Positions 32,392-41,413 of a DNA stretch of 64,000 nt are shown here, piece after piece. The notes below the pieces were generated by a model. It made no database searches. It saw nothing but the letters and a program-made list of their open reading frames with translations, and was not told the DNA's origin. A program made the position numbers and the translations under genes. Position 1 is the stretch's first letter, and each line of letters begins with the position of its first letter. The stretch is from Aliarcobacter cryaerophilus ATCC 43158 (GTDB lineage: Bacteria > Campylobacterota > Campylobacteria > Campylobacterales > Arcobacteraceae): NCBI RefSeq assembly GCF_003660105.1, contig NZ_CP032824.1:37432-101431 (forward strand), in the 5' to 3' direction.

Positions 32392-33374
32392 ATAAAATTC
32401 ATATAAATATAGTATTAATTGCAGATAGAGTTAATAATCACGATGATGCAACAATAACATCAAAAACATTAGAAATGGTAGAAGATGAATATTTTAATGA
32501 TATTTATAATACTCTTTCTTCTTTAACTACTAAAAAAATCTATCATTATATTAATCCAAAAATATTTTTAGAAAATATTCACAAACACAAAAATGATATT
32601 GTATTATCAATATGGTCTGGAGTATCATCTCGAAATAGAAAAGCATTAATTCCATCTATTTGCGAGGCATATAATATCAAATATGTTGGAGCAGATACTT
32701 ATACCCAAATAATATGTCAAGATAAAGAAATGTCAAAGCAAATTTGTAAAAAATATGGGATTAAAACAGCAAATTATCAATTAATTAAAGATAAAGATAA
32801 TTTGAATTTATTAAATTTCTTAAAATATCCCATTGTAATAAAACCAAATTTTGAGGGTGGTTCAATTGGAATTTCACAAAAAAATCTCGTATATAATTTT
32901 AATGATGCAGAAAAAATGACTTTATTTTTACTTGAAACTTTTAATCAACCTATATTAGCTGAAGAATTCATAGATGGTGAAGAAATTAGTATATTGATAA
33001 TTGGTAAAAAACAGAAAATAGATATGATAGAAGCTACTGTTTTGTATGATACGACAAATACATTAAATTTAACAAAAATATTATACGATTTTGAATTGAA
33101 AAAAAATACTACAATTATTTCAGAAAAAATTATTACAAATGAATTAAATAAAGAAATTCTTGTCAATGCTATAAATTTATTTAATTCTTTAGATAAAGTT
33201 GATATCATGAGAATAGATGGAAGATTACATAATAATGATTTTTATTGTATTGAATTAAGTCCTGATGCATATCTTGGGAAAGATACAACATTTGCTTTAG
33301 CATATCAACATAATAGTAAAACTTATAGTGATATGCTTTTTACTTTACTAAATAATTCTATTGAATCTGACTAA
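32388..33374 (+). CDS. ATP-grasp ligase, D-Ala-D-Ala ligase-like, module 2
   Basis: The 328-residue product is the paralogue of 17904-18920. It has the same N-terminal start (NIVLIADRVNN), the shared SSRNRKALIPSICEAYNIK block, the ATP-binding YPIVIKPNFEGGSIGIS (about residues 145-160), ILAEEFIDGEEIS, and the metal site DIMRIDGR...FYCIELSPDAY near the end. It is expected to form an amide bond using ATP. It is translationally coupled to the YbaK-like gene and overlaps the convergent ATPase gene by 17 bases. Substrate unknown. Confidence 0.82.
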   Translation: MNKIHINIVLIADRVNNHDDATITSKTLEMVEDEYFNDIYNTLSSLTTKKIYHYINPKIFLENIHKHKNDIVLSIWSGVSSRNRKALIPSICEAYNIKYVGADTYTQIICQDKEMSKQICKKYGIKTANYQLIKDKDNLNLLNFLKYPIVIKPNFEGGSIGISQKNLVYNFNDAEKMTLFLLETFNQPILAEEFIDGEEISILIIGKKQKIDMIEATVLYDTTNTLNLTKILYDFELKKNTTIISEKIITNELNKEILVNAINLFNSLDKVDIMRIDGRLHNNDFYCIELSPDAYLGKDTTFALAYQHNSKTYSDMLFTLLNNSIESD

Positions 33375-35769
33375 TATCAAAATGCCAATAAGATAAATAA
33401 AATAAATCAAAATCAAATTTCAATAAAAATTTATATTGGTCATCAGTAATACTTGTATTTAAAAGTTTTACATTCCAAAAATCTATATCATCTATACTTT
33501 TGATTTCTTTAGCTTTTTCTAAATATTTTTTGTAGTAGTCTTCATTATTTAATTGTTTATATAAATAAGAAATATTAAAATAAGTTATCCTATGTGCAAC
33601 AACATCAGGTTGTGCAGAAATTAAATTATTTAATATATCAATAATTTCAAAAGCATTATTTTCTTCTTTTAAATATGCATAACAAATTAATAGATTATTA
33701 TAAATTGCAATTTTATCAAAATTTGTAGTAGAAAATCGCAAAGCTTTTTTCAATAAATTAATTGCAATATTAATATTTTCTTCAAAATTAATATATAATA
33801 AAATTATTGATTTATCTACTAAATATATGAATTTTTCTATGGTCTCATTACTAAGTAATTTTTCTGCTATATTTATTTCTTCAAGAGCTTTATCTAATTT
33901 TCCAATTCTTGCATAATTCATTGCAAGAGAAACCCTTGAATGACCTTCATAAATGGGAATACATCTTTTTTCAAAAAATTCTACACTTTCATTTAAATAA
34001 ATTATACTTTTCTCATAAGAAAGAAATATCTCAGAATTTCTTAATAAAAAACCATATTCATACAATTCTTTAAAATTATCATTTTTTAAACATGTGAAAA
34101 ATATTTTTTCAGCTTCTTCAATCTTATTTAAGGATCTTAATGAAGTCATTTTTAAAATATTTAATACAAGTAAGTAATCTAAATTGGGATTTTTATCTAA
34201 TATTTTGTCTATTTTGTCTATTGATTCTAAATGCCTATCTAATCGATCTAATGTAGCTATATAATAAATTTCTTTTTTTAGAGTTTCTTCTTTTATATTA
34301 GATATTATTTCATAGCATTTTTCAAAAATTCCTAAATAATAATAAATATCAAATAAAGCATAATTAACTAATCTATATTCAAAAGAATTATTATCTGTTA
34401 TATTATTTCTTATTTTCTCTAGGTACAATGTTGCATCGTCAGGATAAATAGAATTTATTGCTATCTTTTTTATGTCATCAAATATTGTAAAAACTTTTTT
34501 AGAATCAGATTTATAAAAGAAATAAAATAAGTTATTACTTAAATCTTGAATTGTTATATTTGTAAAATTTTTATTTATATATAAATTATAGTAATAATCA
34601 GACCACATTTGATAGCCTATAATTAAGTATCTATTAAAATATTCATTATTTAATATTTCATCTTTTATATAATCATGTTTTATTAAAACTTGATTATTAT
34701 TAAACAAAATAAAATCATCTTCAATTTTAGATAATTCTATATCTAAATCAAATATTTCATTTTGTATTGTTTGCTCAAATTCATATAAATATCTTAATAC
34801 ATTAATATTGATATTAGACCTATGAGCAACTATTAAACATATAATAAATTGTAAAGTTTTGGATAATTGTTGAACTCTTGAAATAGTTGGATTTTTATTG
34901 TAGTCAATATTTTTATCAGTATCATTATAATATGCTATTAAATCTTCAAATCTTCTCAAATTTCCATCGTATCCAACATAAAGTTTTTTAACAAAGGCAT
35001 CATATTCTTTTTCTCTATTTTTATCGATAAAATGTTCAATAAGTTCTTTAAGAGATAACTCTTTTAATTCTTTTTTCTTTACATCTGAATTTTTTTTATT
35101 AAATGTATTTTCAATATCATAAATTTCAAAATTTTTATTCTTTGAATCATCTGTATATTCTAAAATAATTTTATTTTCATAAGTATTCTGAATAATTTTT
35201 GATAAAAGATTTAATGATACTTTATCTATACATTGGATATTTTCAATTACTAAAAATATTTTATTTAATGAAAGATTTTTTTCAATATACTCTGAAATAT
35301 ATATCATTGAGTCATTTGGATTTGATAAAATACTATTGGTACTATATATTCCATTCGCTAAATTTTTATCAATGATAAGCTTTAGTGATTTAAATATTTT
35401 TAGTCCAGGAGTATTCAGTAACGTATCTAATAATTTAGAATTGTAATGATTTTCACTTCCTTTTGACATCTCATTTTTTATAAAAGCTTCCATTGATAAT
35501 AACTTATTGTTTTCATCAGATAAGAAATCCATTTGAATAGCAATTTGTTTAATGAATTCTTCACTTGAATATGATGAAGAAGGTAAAGAAATTTTAATAG
35601 CTATATAATCTTTAGTATCTTCAAGTAATTTGTTTGTAAACGAACTTTTACCAAAACCACTATTTGCATGTAAAATAATAATACTATTTTTACTGTCTTC
35701 TGTTATATTTAATAATGTTTTAAATTCATTTAAGTCTTTTTTTCTATTTATAAATACTTTATCTTTCAT
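33358..35769 (-). CDS. STAND-like ATPase with helical repeats, module 2
   Basis: The frame is open from 35790, but I choose the ATG at 35769 because AGG lies ten bases upstream and the start then lines up with the module 1 ATPase. The product has 803 residues: VFINRKKDL entry, Walker A ANSGFGKSS (residues 35-43), Walker B-like IFLVIENIQCIDKVS and a long helical TPR-like part to the end (for example IYYIATLDRLDRHLESIDKI). It is clearly paralogous to 15497-17968 from start to end but much diverged. The end LSYWHFDISQ recalls LSHWSIEFD of the other copy. Confidence 0.78.
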   Translation of the reverse strand: MKDKVFINRKKDLNEFKTLLNITEDSKNSIIILHANSGFGKSSFTNKLLEDTKDYIAIKISLPSSSYSSEEFIKQIAIQMDFLSDENNKLLSMEAFIKNEMSKGSENHYNSKLLDTLLNTPGLKIFKSLKLIIDKNLANGIYSTNSILSNPNDSMIYISEYIEKNLSLNKIFLVIENIQCIDKVSLNLLSKIIQNTYENKIILEYTDDSKNKNFEIYDIENTFNKKNSDVKKKELKELSLKELIEHFIDKNREKEYDAFVKKLYVGYDGNLRRFEDLIAYYNDTDKNIDYNKNPTISRVQQLSKTLQFIICLIVAHRSNININVLRYLYEFEQTIQNEIFDLDIELSKIEDDFILFNNNQVLIKHDYIKDEILNNEYFNRYLIIGYQMWSDYYYNLYINKNFTNITIQDLSNNLFYFFYKSDSKKVFTIFDDIKKIAINSIYPDDATLYLEKIRNNITDNNSFEYRLVNYALFDIYYYLGIFEKCYEIISNIKEETLKKEIYYIATLDRLDRHLESIDKIDKILDKNPNLDYLLVLNILKMTSLRSLNKIEEAEKIFFTCLKNDNFKELYEYGFLLRNSEIFLSYEKSIIYLNESVEFFEKRCIPIYEGHSRVSLAMNYARIGKLDKALEEINIAEKLLSNETIEKFIYLVDKSIILLYINFEENINIAINLLKKALRFSTTNFDKIAIYNNLLICYAYLKEENNAFEIIDILNNLISAQPDVVAHRITYFNISYLYKQLNNEDYYKKYLEKAKEIKSIDDIDFWNVKLLNTSITDDQYKFLLKFDFDLFYLSYWHFDISQIQ

Positions 35770-35770
35770 C

Positions 35771-35789
35771 TCATAATTACCTATTATCA
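35771..35789 (-). repeat. Inverted repeat, right site of invertible module 2
   Basis: The exact reverse complement of 31951-31969. It starts 2 bases behind the recombinase stop codon and contains the AGG of the ATPase gene. It is thus in the same place relative to recombinase and ATPase as 15479-15495 in module 1. Confidence 0.85.
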
Positions 35790-35790
35790 A

Positions 35791-36732
35791 TTATTCATCT
35801 AAAAAATTAAAACTTTTTCTAGGGTGTTTACTATTTAATATTTTCTTTTGTTGTTTCATATTTACTTTAGTATAAATTTGAGTTGTAGATATTGAAGAAT
35901 GTCCTAGCATATGTTGTATATATCTTACATCTACACCCTCTTCCAAAAGTAATGTTGCAAAACTATGCCTAAACATGTGTGGAGTTATATTTTTACCAAT
36001 ACCTGATATTTTTTGATATTTTTTTATCATTAATCTTATAGATTGTTCTGATATTTTTTTATTAAGTCTATTAATTAAAAAATACCTAGTTTTTTTTATT
36101 TGTTCGCTAAACAATTCAAAATACTCTTTTAAAACTTTTCTTACTTCATTATCACAAATTTGAATTATTCTTTCCTTATCACCTTTACCTTTTATTTTGA
36201 TAATGCCAGATTGTAAATTTATATCATTTAGCTTAATATTACATAATTCAGATACCCTTATACCCGTACTAAATAAAATCTCAATAACTGAAATATTTCT
36301 TACTATTATTTTATATGAATAAATGTCCTTATCATTAAAAGATTCTTTAATTTTATATAAAAATTTTAAAATTTTTACTATCTCTTTAAGTTCAATTGTT
36401 TTTGGAATAGTAGTTGGTTCTTTAATTGAAATTCTCATTTTTCTAAATGGATTTACTAAAATTATTTCATCAAATTCCAAATAATTAAAAAATGCTTTTA
36501 ATACTGAAACTTTTCTTTTTATTGTTTTCACCTTGAGTTCTAATTCATATAAACTTTGTACATACTCTTTTAATTTGTATTTATCAAATTCACTTATATC
36601 TATACTTTTATAATTTTTAAATTGTTCAAACTGATTTAAATCAACACTATAAGCTTCCATTGTTTTGTTACTTAAATTTCTTTCAAATTTGCAATGAAAT
36701 TTAAAATCTTTTATTACTTCTTCTAGTTTCAT
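35791..36732 (-). CDS. XerC/D-like tyrosine recombinase, candidate invertase of module 2
   Basis: The 313-residue product is the full-length paralogue of 14511-15449 (shared blocks FHCKFE, EFDEII, NPFRKMR, MFRHSFATLLLEEGVD, QIYT). Catalytic Arg (STGIRVSEL), Lys (IKGKGDKER), HMFRH, GHSSISTTQIY are all present, so it should be active. It reads leftward and its stop is 2 bases from the inverted repeat. It is the likely enzyme for inversion of 31951-35789 and, since both site pairs share one consensus, might also act on module 1. The ribosome-binding site AGAGGAGAGTAT precedes the ATG. Confidence 0.88.
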   Translation of the reverse strand: MKLEEVIKDFKFHCKFERNLSNKTMEAYSVDLNQFEQFKNYKSIDISEFDKYKLKEYVQSLYELELKVKTIKRKVSVLKAFFNYLEFDEIILVNPFRKMRISIKEPTTIPKTIELKEIVKILKFLYKIKESFNDKDIYSYKIIVRNISVIEILFSTGIRVSELCNIKLNDINLQSGIIKIKGKGDKERIIQICDNEVRKVLKEYFELFSEQIKKTRYFLINRLNKKISEQSIRLMIKKYQKISGIGKNITPHMFRHSFATLLLEEGVDVRYIQHMLGHSSISTTQIYTKVNMKQQKKILNSKHPRKSFNFLDE

Positions 36733-37019
36733 AATATACTCTCCTCTTTAAATTTAAAACTAGAATCATATCAGTAATTAAAATATATTTATATTTCTTC
36801 ATGCTATTTTATTTTTGCAAATATTTGATATAAATAATGTATTTAATATTAAAAAAACTATCATGTATGACATTTATAAAGGAAAATATTTTATTATCAG
36901 TTATTAAATTAAAAAGTCTAAAAGTATATCCTGAACCCTTTATGTATGATTAAATAATATATTTTTGCATTATTTATTATAAGGTTAATTTTAAATGTTG
37001 ATTAATTATATAAATATAA
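36733..37019. promoter_or_regulatory. Region between module 2 and the secretion operon
   Basis: About 290 AT-rich bases without a gene. It holds the promoter of the module 2 recombinase (reading left) and the 3' end of the type II secretion operon (also reading left). No strong terminator hairpin was seen. Confidence 0.4.
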
Positions 37020-37520
37020 TTAATTTAATTTATACATTGTGTATAATTCTCTCTTTTTAGATTTCTGTTTTATAAAAAATATATAATTTATATCTTGATT
37101 TACTGATTCAAAGTATTCTATATCTTTTAAAAGAATATCTATATAAGAATTATCAAAAAAGTTTTGATTAATTGCTTCTTCATCAAATGCTTCTAAACTC
37201 TCTATTCTTATTAAATTATTTGGTGCACTAATTAAATATGTAATATGATTATAAAATGGATTATGAAAACTATTATTTGAAACTAGTTTTATTATAGAAT
37301 TCTTATTTTTATCATATGTAATCAAAATACTTGTAGCTTCTCCAATATCCTCTAAAAAAATATTGTGTAGAAAATCTGATTTTTCTAGTTCTTCTTTATT
37401 TTTTGTAAAGAGACTATTAGAATGTTTTGTCTTATCAATAGTTTTATATAAAAATAATATTAGTATTAAAAATAATGATATAGATATAATAGTTTCTAAA
37501 AGAGTAAAAGATTTTTTCAT
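37020..37520 (-). CDS. gspJ: Type II secretion minor pseudopilin GspJ-like
   Basis: The 166-residue product begins with a prepilin leader (MKKSFTLLETIISISLF), cleaved before Phe, with the conserved Glu at +5 of the mature protein. The helix is followed by an alpha/beta globular part. Its order after GspI and the Ser/Thr-rich leader fit GspJ, a tip component of the pseudopilus. It is the last gene of the operon. Confidence 0.7.
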   Translation of the reverse strand: MKKSFTLLETIISISLFLILILFLYKTIDKTKHSNSLFTKNKEELEKSDFLHNIFLEDIGEATSILITYDKNKNSIIKLVSNNSFHNPFYNHITYLISAPNNLIRIESLEAFDEEAINQNFFDNSYIDILLKDIEYFESVNQDINYIFFIKQKSKKRELYTMYKLN

Positions 37521-37521
37521 T

Positions 37522-37926
37522 TTAGAAGTATAAATTCATTTGATAAATTTTTTTATTTAAATTACTATTTTTAAACTCAAACTTTCTATAAAATAAGTCT
37601 GATTTTATGTTAACATTAAACTCTGAACTTATATTTTTGGACTCTTTTTTCTCATCTTTTATATTTATTTCTATCTCTTTTAATGATATTTTTATATCAT
37701 CATTCTGAAAATTATATTTATCTGACAAAAAAATAGATTCATTTTTATCTAAAATATTATCATTAAAATCTATAGACAGTAAGGCATACTCTTCTAAAGA
37801 GCTATTTTCATTTACTTTTGATACTAGAAAAATATTATTCATTTTTATCTGTATCAAACTTATCATTACAAAACTAAGAATTACTATTGAAATAATAATC
37901 TCCATCAAAGAAAATGCTTTCTTCAC
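37522..37926 (-). CDS. gspI: Type II secretion minor pseudopilin GspI-like
   Basis: The 134-residue product has a prepilin leader KKAFSLMEIIISIVIL with the usual Phe at +1 and Glu at +5. The small size and the place between GspE and GspJ suggest GspI, which starts tip assembly. The ATG overlaps the stop of gspE by a few bases. Confidence 0.7.
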   Translation of the reverse strand: MKKAFSLMEIIISIVILSFVMISLIQIKMNNIFLVSKVNENSSLEEYALLSIDFNDNILDKNESIFLSDKYNFQNDDIKISLKEIEINIKDEKKESKNISSEFNVNIKSDLFYRKFEFKNSNLNKKIYQMNLYF

Positions 37927-39431
37927 TCTTTTATTCCTATTCTAATAGCCTCATCAATAGAAGTTTGAGTATTTTCTAACATTGTTTTTAACTGTTTATC
38001 TAAGCTTATCATTCCATTTGATAATGCTAGTTTCATTAATGTATTATCATCAACTTCACCTTTTAATAGTTCTTTTATATGATCATCAATTATAAATAGT
38101 TCACCAATAGCAATCCGCCCTTTATATCCAGTAAAATTACAAAATTTACAACCATTAGCCTTATAAATAGTTTTGCTTTTATCTATATTAAAAAGACTAT
38201 AAGAATATTCAGAGTTATCTTCGCATTTGCAGTCAGGACAAAGTTTTCGTACTAATCTTTGAGCCAAAACGGCAAGTAAAGATGATGATATTAAAAACTT
38301 CTCTACACCCATATCAATAAGTCTTGTAATTGCAGCTGGAGCTCTATTTGTATGTAACGTTGAAAAAAGTAAATGGCCAGTTAGTGCAGATTGAACTGCT
38401 ATAGACGCTGTCTCTTTATCTCTTATTTCTCCAACCATTATTATATCTGGATCTTGTCTTAAAATTGATCTTAATCCACTTGCAAAAGTAAGCCCAACTT
38501 TATTATTTACTTGTATTTGTGAAAATTTATTTGATTTATACTCAACTGGATCTTCAACTGTAATTATATTTTTTTCCTCACTCTCTATTTGATGTAATAA
38601 AGAGTGCAAAGTTGTAGATTTTCCACTTCCTGTTGGACCTGTTACTAATACCATTCCATAAGAATTTTGTAATATATTTTCCAATTTATCAATAATGGAT
38701 TTATGAAATCCTAACTCATTAATACTTTTTATATCTTCACTTTGCATCAATATCCTCATTACAACTCTCTCTCCATAAAAGGTAGGAAGAATAGAAACCC
38801 TAATATCAAGAGTTCTTCCAGCAATTCTTATTTGAGTTCTTCCATCTTGAGGAAGCCTCTTTTCACTGATATCAAGATTTGAAATAACTTTAATTCTAGA
38901 AATCACTAAAGACATAATATTTTTATCAATTTCAATATGCTTTACTAAAACTCCATCTATTCTATATTTAACTTCTGCATTATATTCATGCATTTCAATG
39001 TGTATATCTGAAGACTCCTTTTTTATTGCTTGATAGAATAGAGAATTTACAAATTTTATAATTGGAGCAGATTCTTCTGATGTTAAAATATCACTTCCCA
39101 CTTTTAAAAAATCTGTAACCGAAAAATCTTCATCACTTAATGTTGCATCTTCCTGTTCTTGCTGAATAGCACTCATTTCTTTATCTGTTTTTATTTCTAG
39201 AAACCTGTTATAAAGTTTTTCAAAAGAAGATTCATCTAAAAATATTATCTCCAGATTAGTTTTTATTTTTGATAAATAATCAAAAGATAAACTCATATAA
39301 TTTTTAGATAAAGCAATTACAGTTTTTTCATCAATTTTTGTGTATAAAACATAATTTTTCAATGCCATAAGATAGTTTTCCTCTTCATCAAAGGCTACTA
39401 AATCTAAATTATGTATTTCCTCTATATTCAT
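37923..39431 (-). CDS. gspE: Type II secretion ATPase GspE
   Basis: The 502-residue product is a complete GspE/PulE hexameric ATPase. Walker A GPTGSGKST (about residue 266), the Asp-box ITVEDPVEY, Walker B DIIMVGEIRD, the His-box GHLLFSTLHTN and the tetracysteine zinc region (CPDC...CKFC, about 405-440) are all present. The N-terminal 130 residues would bind GspL. It works at the inner-membrane face to drive pseudopilus growth. Confidence 0.95.
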   Translation of the reverse strand: MNIEEIHNLDLVAFDEEENYLMALKNYVLYTKIDEKTVIALSKNYMSLSFDYLSKIKTNLEIIFLDESSFEKLYNRFLEIKTDKEMSAIQQEQEDATLSDEDFSVTDFLKVGSDILTSEESAPIIKFVNSLFYQAIKKESSDIHIEMHEYNAEVKYRIDGVLVKHIEIDKNIMSLVISRIKVISNLDISEKRLPQDGRTQIRIAGRTLDIRVSILPTFYGERVVMRILMQSEDIKSINELGFHKSIIDKLENILQNSYGMVLVTGPTGSGKSTTLHSLLHQIESEEKNIITVEDPVEYKSNKFSQIQVNNKVGLTFASGLRSILRQDPDIIMVGEIRDKETASIAVQSALTGHLLFSTLHTNRAPAAITRLIDMGVEKFLISSSLLAVLAQRLVRKLCPDCKCEDNSEYSYSLFNIDKSKTIYKANGCKFCNFTGYKGRIAIGELFIIDDHIKELLKGEVDDNTLMKLALSNGMISLDKQLKTMLENTQTSIDEAIRIGIKE

Positions 39432-39433
39432 AT

Positions 39434-41413
39434 CTATTGTCCATTATTTTCAAATTGCTTAAAAAAATCATCAATTTTTTGATTAGACTCTTTTGGAGTA
39501 TCATATTTTTGAATTTTATTAGAGTTATTTATATTTTTTATATCTTTATCTAACTCTTTCATTTTTTTTTCTCTTTCTTGATTTTCTAATTGTTTTTTAA
39601 GTGAATTTTCTTTTAATCTAATCAAAGAATCTTCTAAATACTTATCTTCTAAATTTTTTAATTCTGTTAGTTGATTTCTAATATAAGTAATATCTTTCGA
39701 TTGTGGAATCATATATGGAGTTACAATAACTACAAGATTATTTTTACGATTTATAGTTGCATCATTTCTAAATAATCCTCCTAAAAGAGGTATATCTCCT
39801 AATACCGGTACTTTTGAAACTGTTGATTCATTTTTATTTTCTATTAACCCACCAATTATTACACTTTCACCATTATTTAAAATAGCTGTAGTTTTTATCT
39901 CTTTCTTATTTGTATCAGGATTTTGTCCAGGAGAAACTGAAGTGGCTTTAATACCTTCTAATAATGCATTTATTTCTAATGTAACTTTTGTATCACTAGA
40001 TATTCTAGGTTTTACTTTAAGAGTAAGCCCAACATCTTCTCTTTGATAATTTGTTCTTTCTGTTCCACCATCAGTCACACTACTTGAAGTTTGAATAGAT
40101 ATTTTCTCTCCAACATATATTGAGCTCTCTTTATTATTAACTGCTAAAATAGATGGCTCAGAAACAATATCTAAAGCCCCATTTTGTTTTAGAAGATTTA
40201 AACTAGCTCCCAGTGCCAAACCTGATTTTATATTCATTCCGGCAACATCAATTCCTAAAGTTTTTACAGCTTCATTTACTGCATTTGAACCACCATTTAA
40301 GTTTGTTGAAATTGCAGCCAATCCATCGCTTCCGGCAGTTCCACCCAGGATTCCATATTGAATACCAATTTTATTTACCATTTCATCATTTACTTCAATA
40401 ATTCTTGCTTGTACATATACTTGTGCTTTTTCTTTGTCTAACTCAGATATTAAAGTTTTTATATATTCTAATTCATCTGCAGGACTCATAACAACTATTG
40501 CATTTGTCTCTTCATCAACAGAGATTAAAGGTTTTTTATTTGGATCAGGGTAAGCCTTTTTTTCAACTATTCCTTCTAAAATTTTAATTATATTGCTAGC
40601 TTCAACATTTTTCAAAGAAAAAACTTTTACTTCTCTTTTTATTAAAGATGTTGCATTATCTACATTAGTAATATATTTGGCAAGATAGTTTATATTTCCT
40701 TTTTCTCCAATAATAACCAAAGAATTATTGTTTTTATTTTCAATAATTGAAACTTTTTGAGTTTCAACTTTGTCATTAAATTTTGATTTTGCTATTTCAT
40801 CTAAACTTTTTTTAGCTTCACTTACTTCAATATTTTTCAAATCAACGATTACTGTATCTTTATATGCTCCAGAGGTCATAATATTAACTACACTCTTTAA
40901 TGTATCAATATTATCTTTAAAGTCTGTTATCGCTAAAACATTGGAGTCTTTATTTGTAACCATTTTTGCATTTTTTGAGATTAGATGTCTTATCTTTGAA
41001 GCTATATAATCAACATCTGTACCTTTTACAGTAAATACCTCTGTTACCATCCAATGAAGTTCATCTTCTAAATTGTTATTTACTACAGGAATATTACTGT
41101 TAGAACTATCATTTAATTTTACTATTCTTAAAATATCATCATTTTGAACTAAAGAATACCCTTTACTTTCCAAAACATATCCAAGAATCTTAATCAAATC
41201 AGACTTTTTTATTTGTTTATTAGATACAAAGTCAACATTTCCTTGTATATCTTCAGTTATTAAAATATTTTTATTTAATATTTTAGAAACTGTTTTTATT
41301 AATTCCATTACTTTTAAATCTTTAAATTTTATATCCATTAACTCATCTGTTTGCTGTGCATTTAAGCTAATAAACAAAATACAAAGTAATATAAATCCAT
41401 TAATTAATCTCAT
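39434..41413 (-). CDS. gspD: Type II secretion secretin GspD
   Basis: The 659-residue product has a signal peptide (FILLCILFISLNAQ), an N0 domain (MDIKFKDLKVMELIKTVSKIL), several N domains (NALEGI- and VSIIENKNN-type repeats) and the secretin core (VYVQARIIEVN, then VPVLGDIPLLGGLFR, the conserved end motif). A charged coiled coil (residues about 590-650, LKENSLKKQLENQEREKKMKE) forms the C-terminus, where a pilotin-binding S-domain would be. It forms the outer-membrane channel. Confidence 0.93.
   Translation of the reverse strand: MRLINGFILLCILFISLNAQQTDELMDIKFKDLKVMELIKTVSKILNKNILITEDIQGNVDFVSNKQIKKSDLIKILGYVLESKGYSLVQNDDILRIVKLNDSSNSNIPVVNNNLEDELHWMVTEVFTVKGTDVDYIASKIRHLISKNAKMVTNKDSNVLAITDFKDNIDTLKSVVNIMTSGAYKDTVIVDLKNIEVSEAKKSLDEIAKSKFNDKVETQKVSIIENKNNNSLVIIGEKGNINYLAKYITNVDNATSLIKREVKVFSLKNVEASNIIKILEGIVEKKAYPDPNKKPLISVDEETNAIVVMSPADELEYIKTLISELDKEKAQVYVQARIIEVNDEMVNKIGIQYGILGGTAGSDGLAAISTNLNGGSNAVNEAVKTLGIDVAGMNIKSGLALGASLNLLKQNGALDIVSEPSILAVNNKESSIYVGEKISIQTSSSVTDGGTERTNYQREDVGLTLKVKPRISSDTKVTLEINALLEGIKATSVSPGQNPDTNKKEIKTTAILNNGESVIIGGLIENKNESTVSKVPVLGDIPLLGGLFRNDATINRKNNLVVIVTPYMIPQSKDITYIRNQLTELKNLEDKYLEDSLIRLKENSLKKQLENQEREKKMKELDKDIKNINNSNKIQKYDTPKESNQKIDDFFKQFENNGQ

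Noticed and set aside
33358..35790. TTG start at 35790 for the module 2 ATPase
   Set aside because: It would begin inside the inverted repeat with no ribosome-binding site; the ATG at 35769 lines up with the module 1 start.
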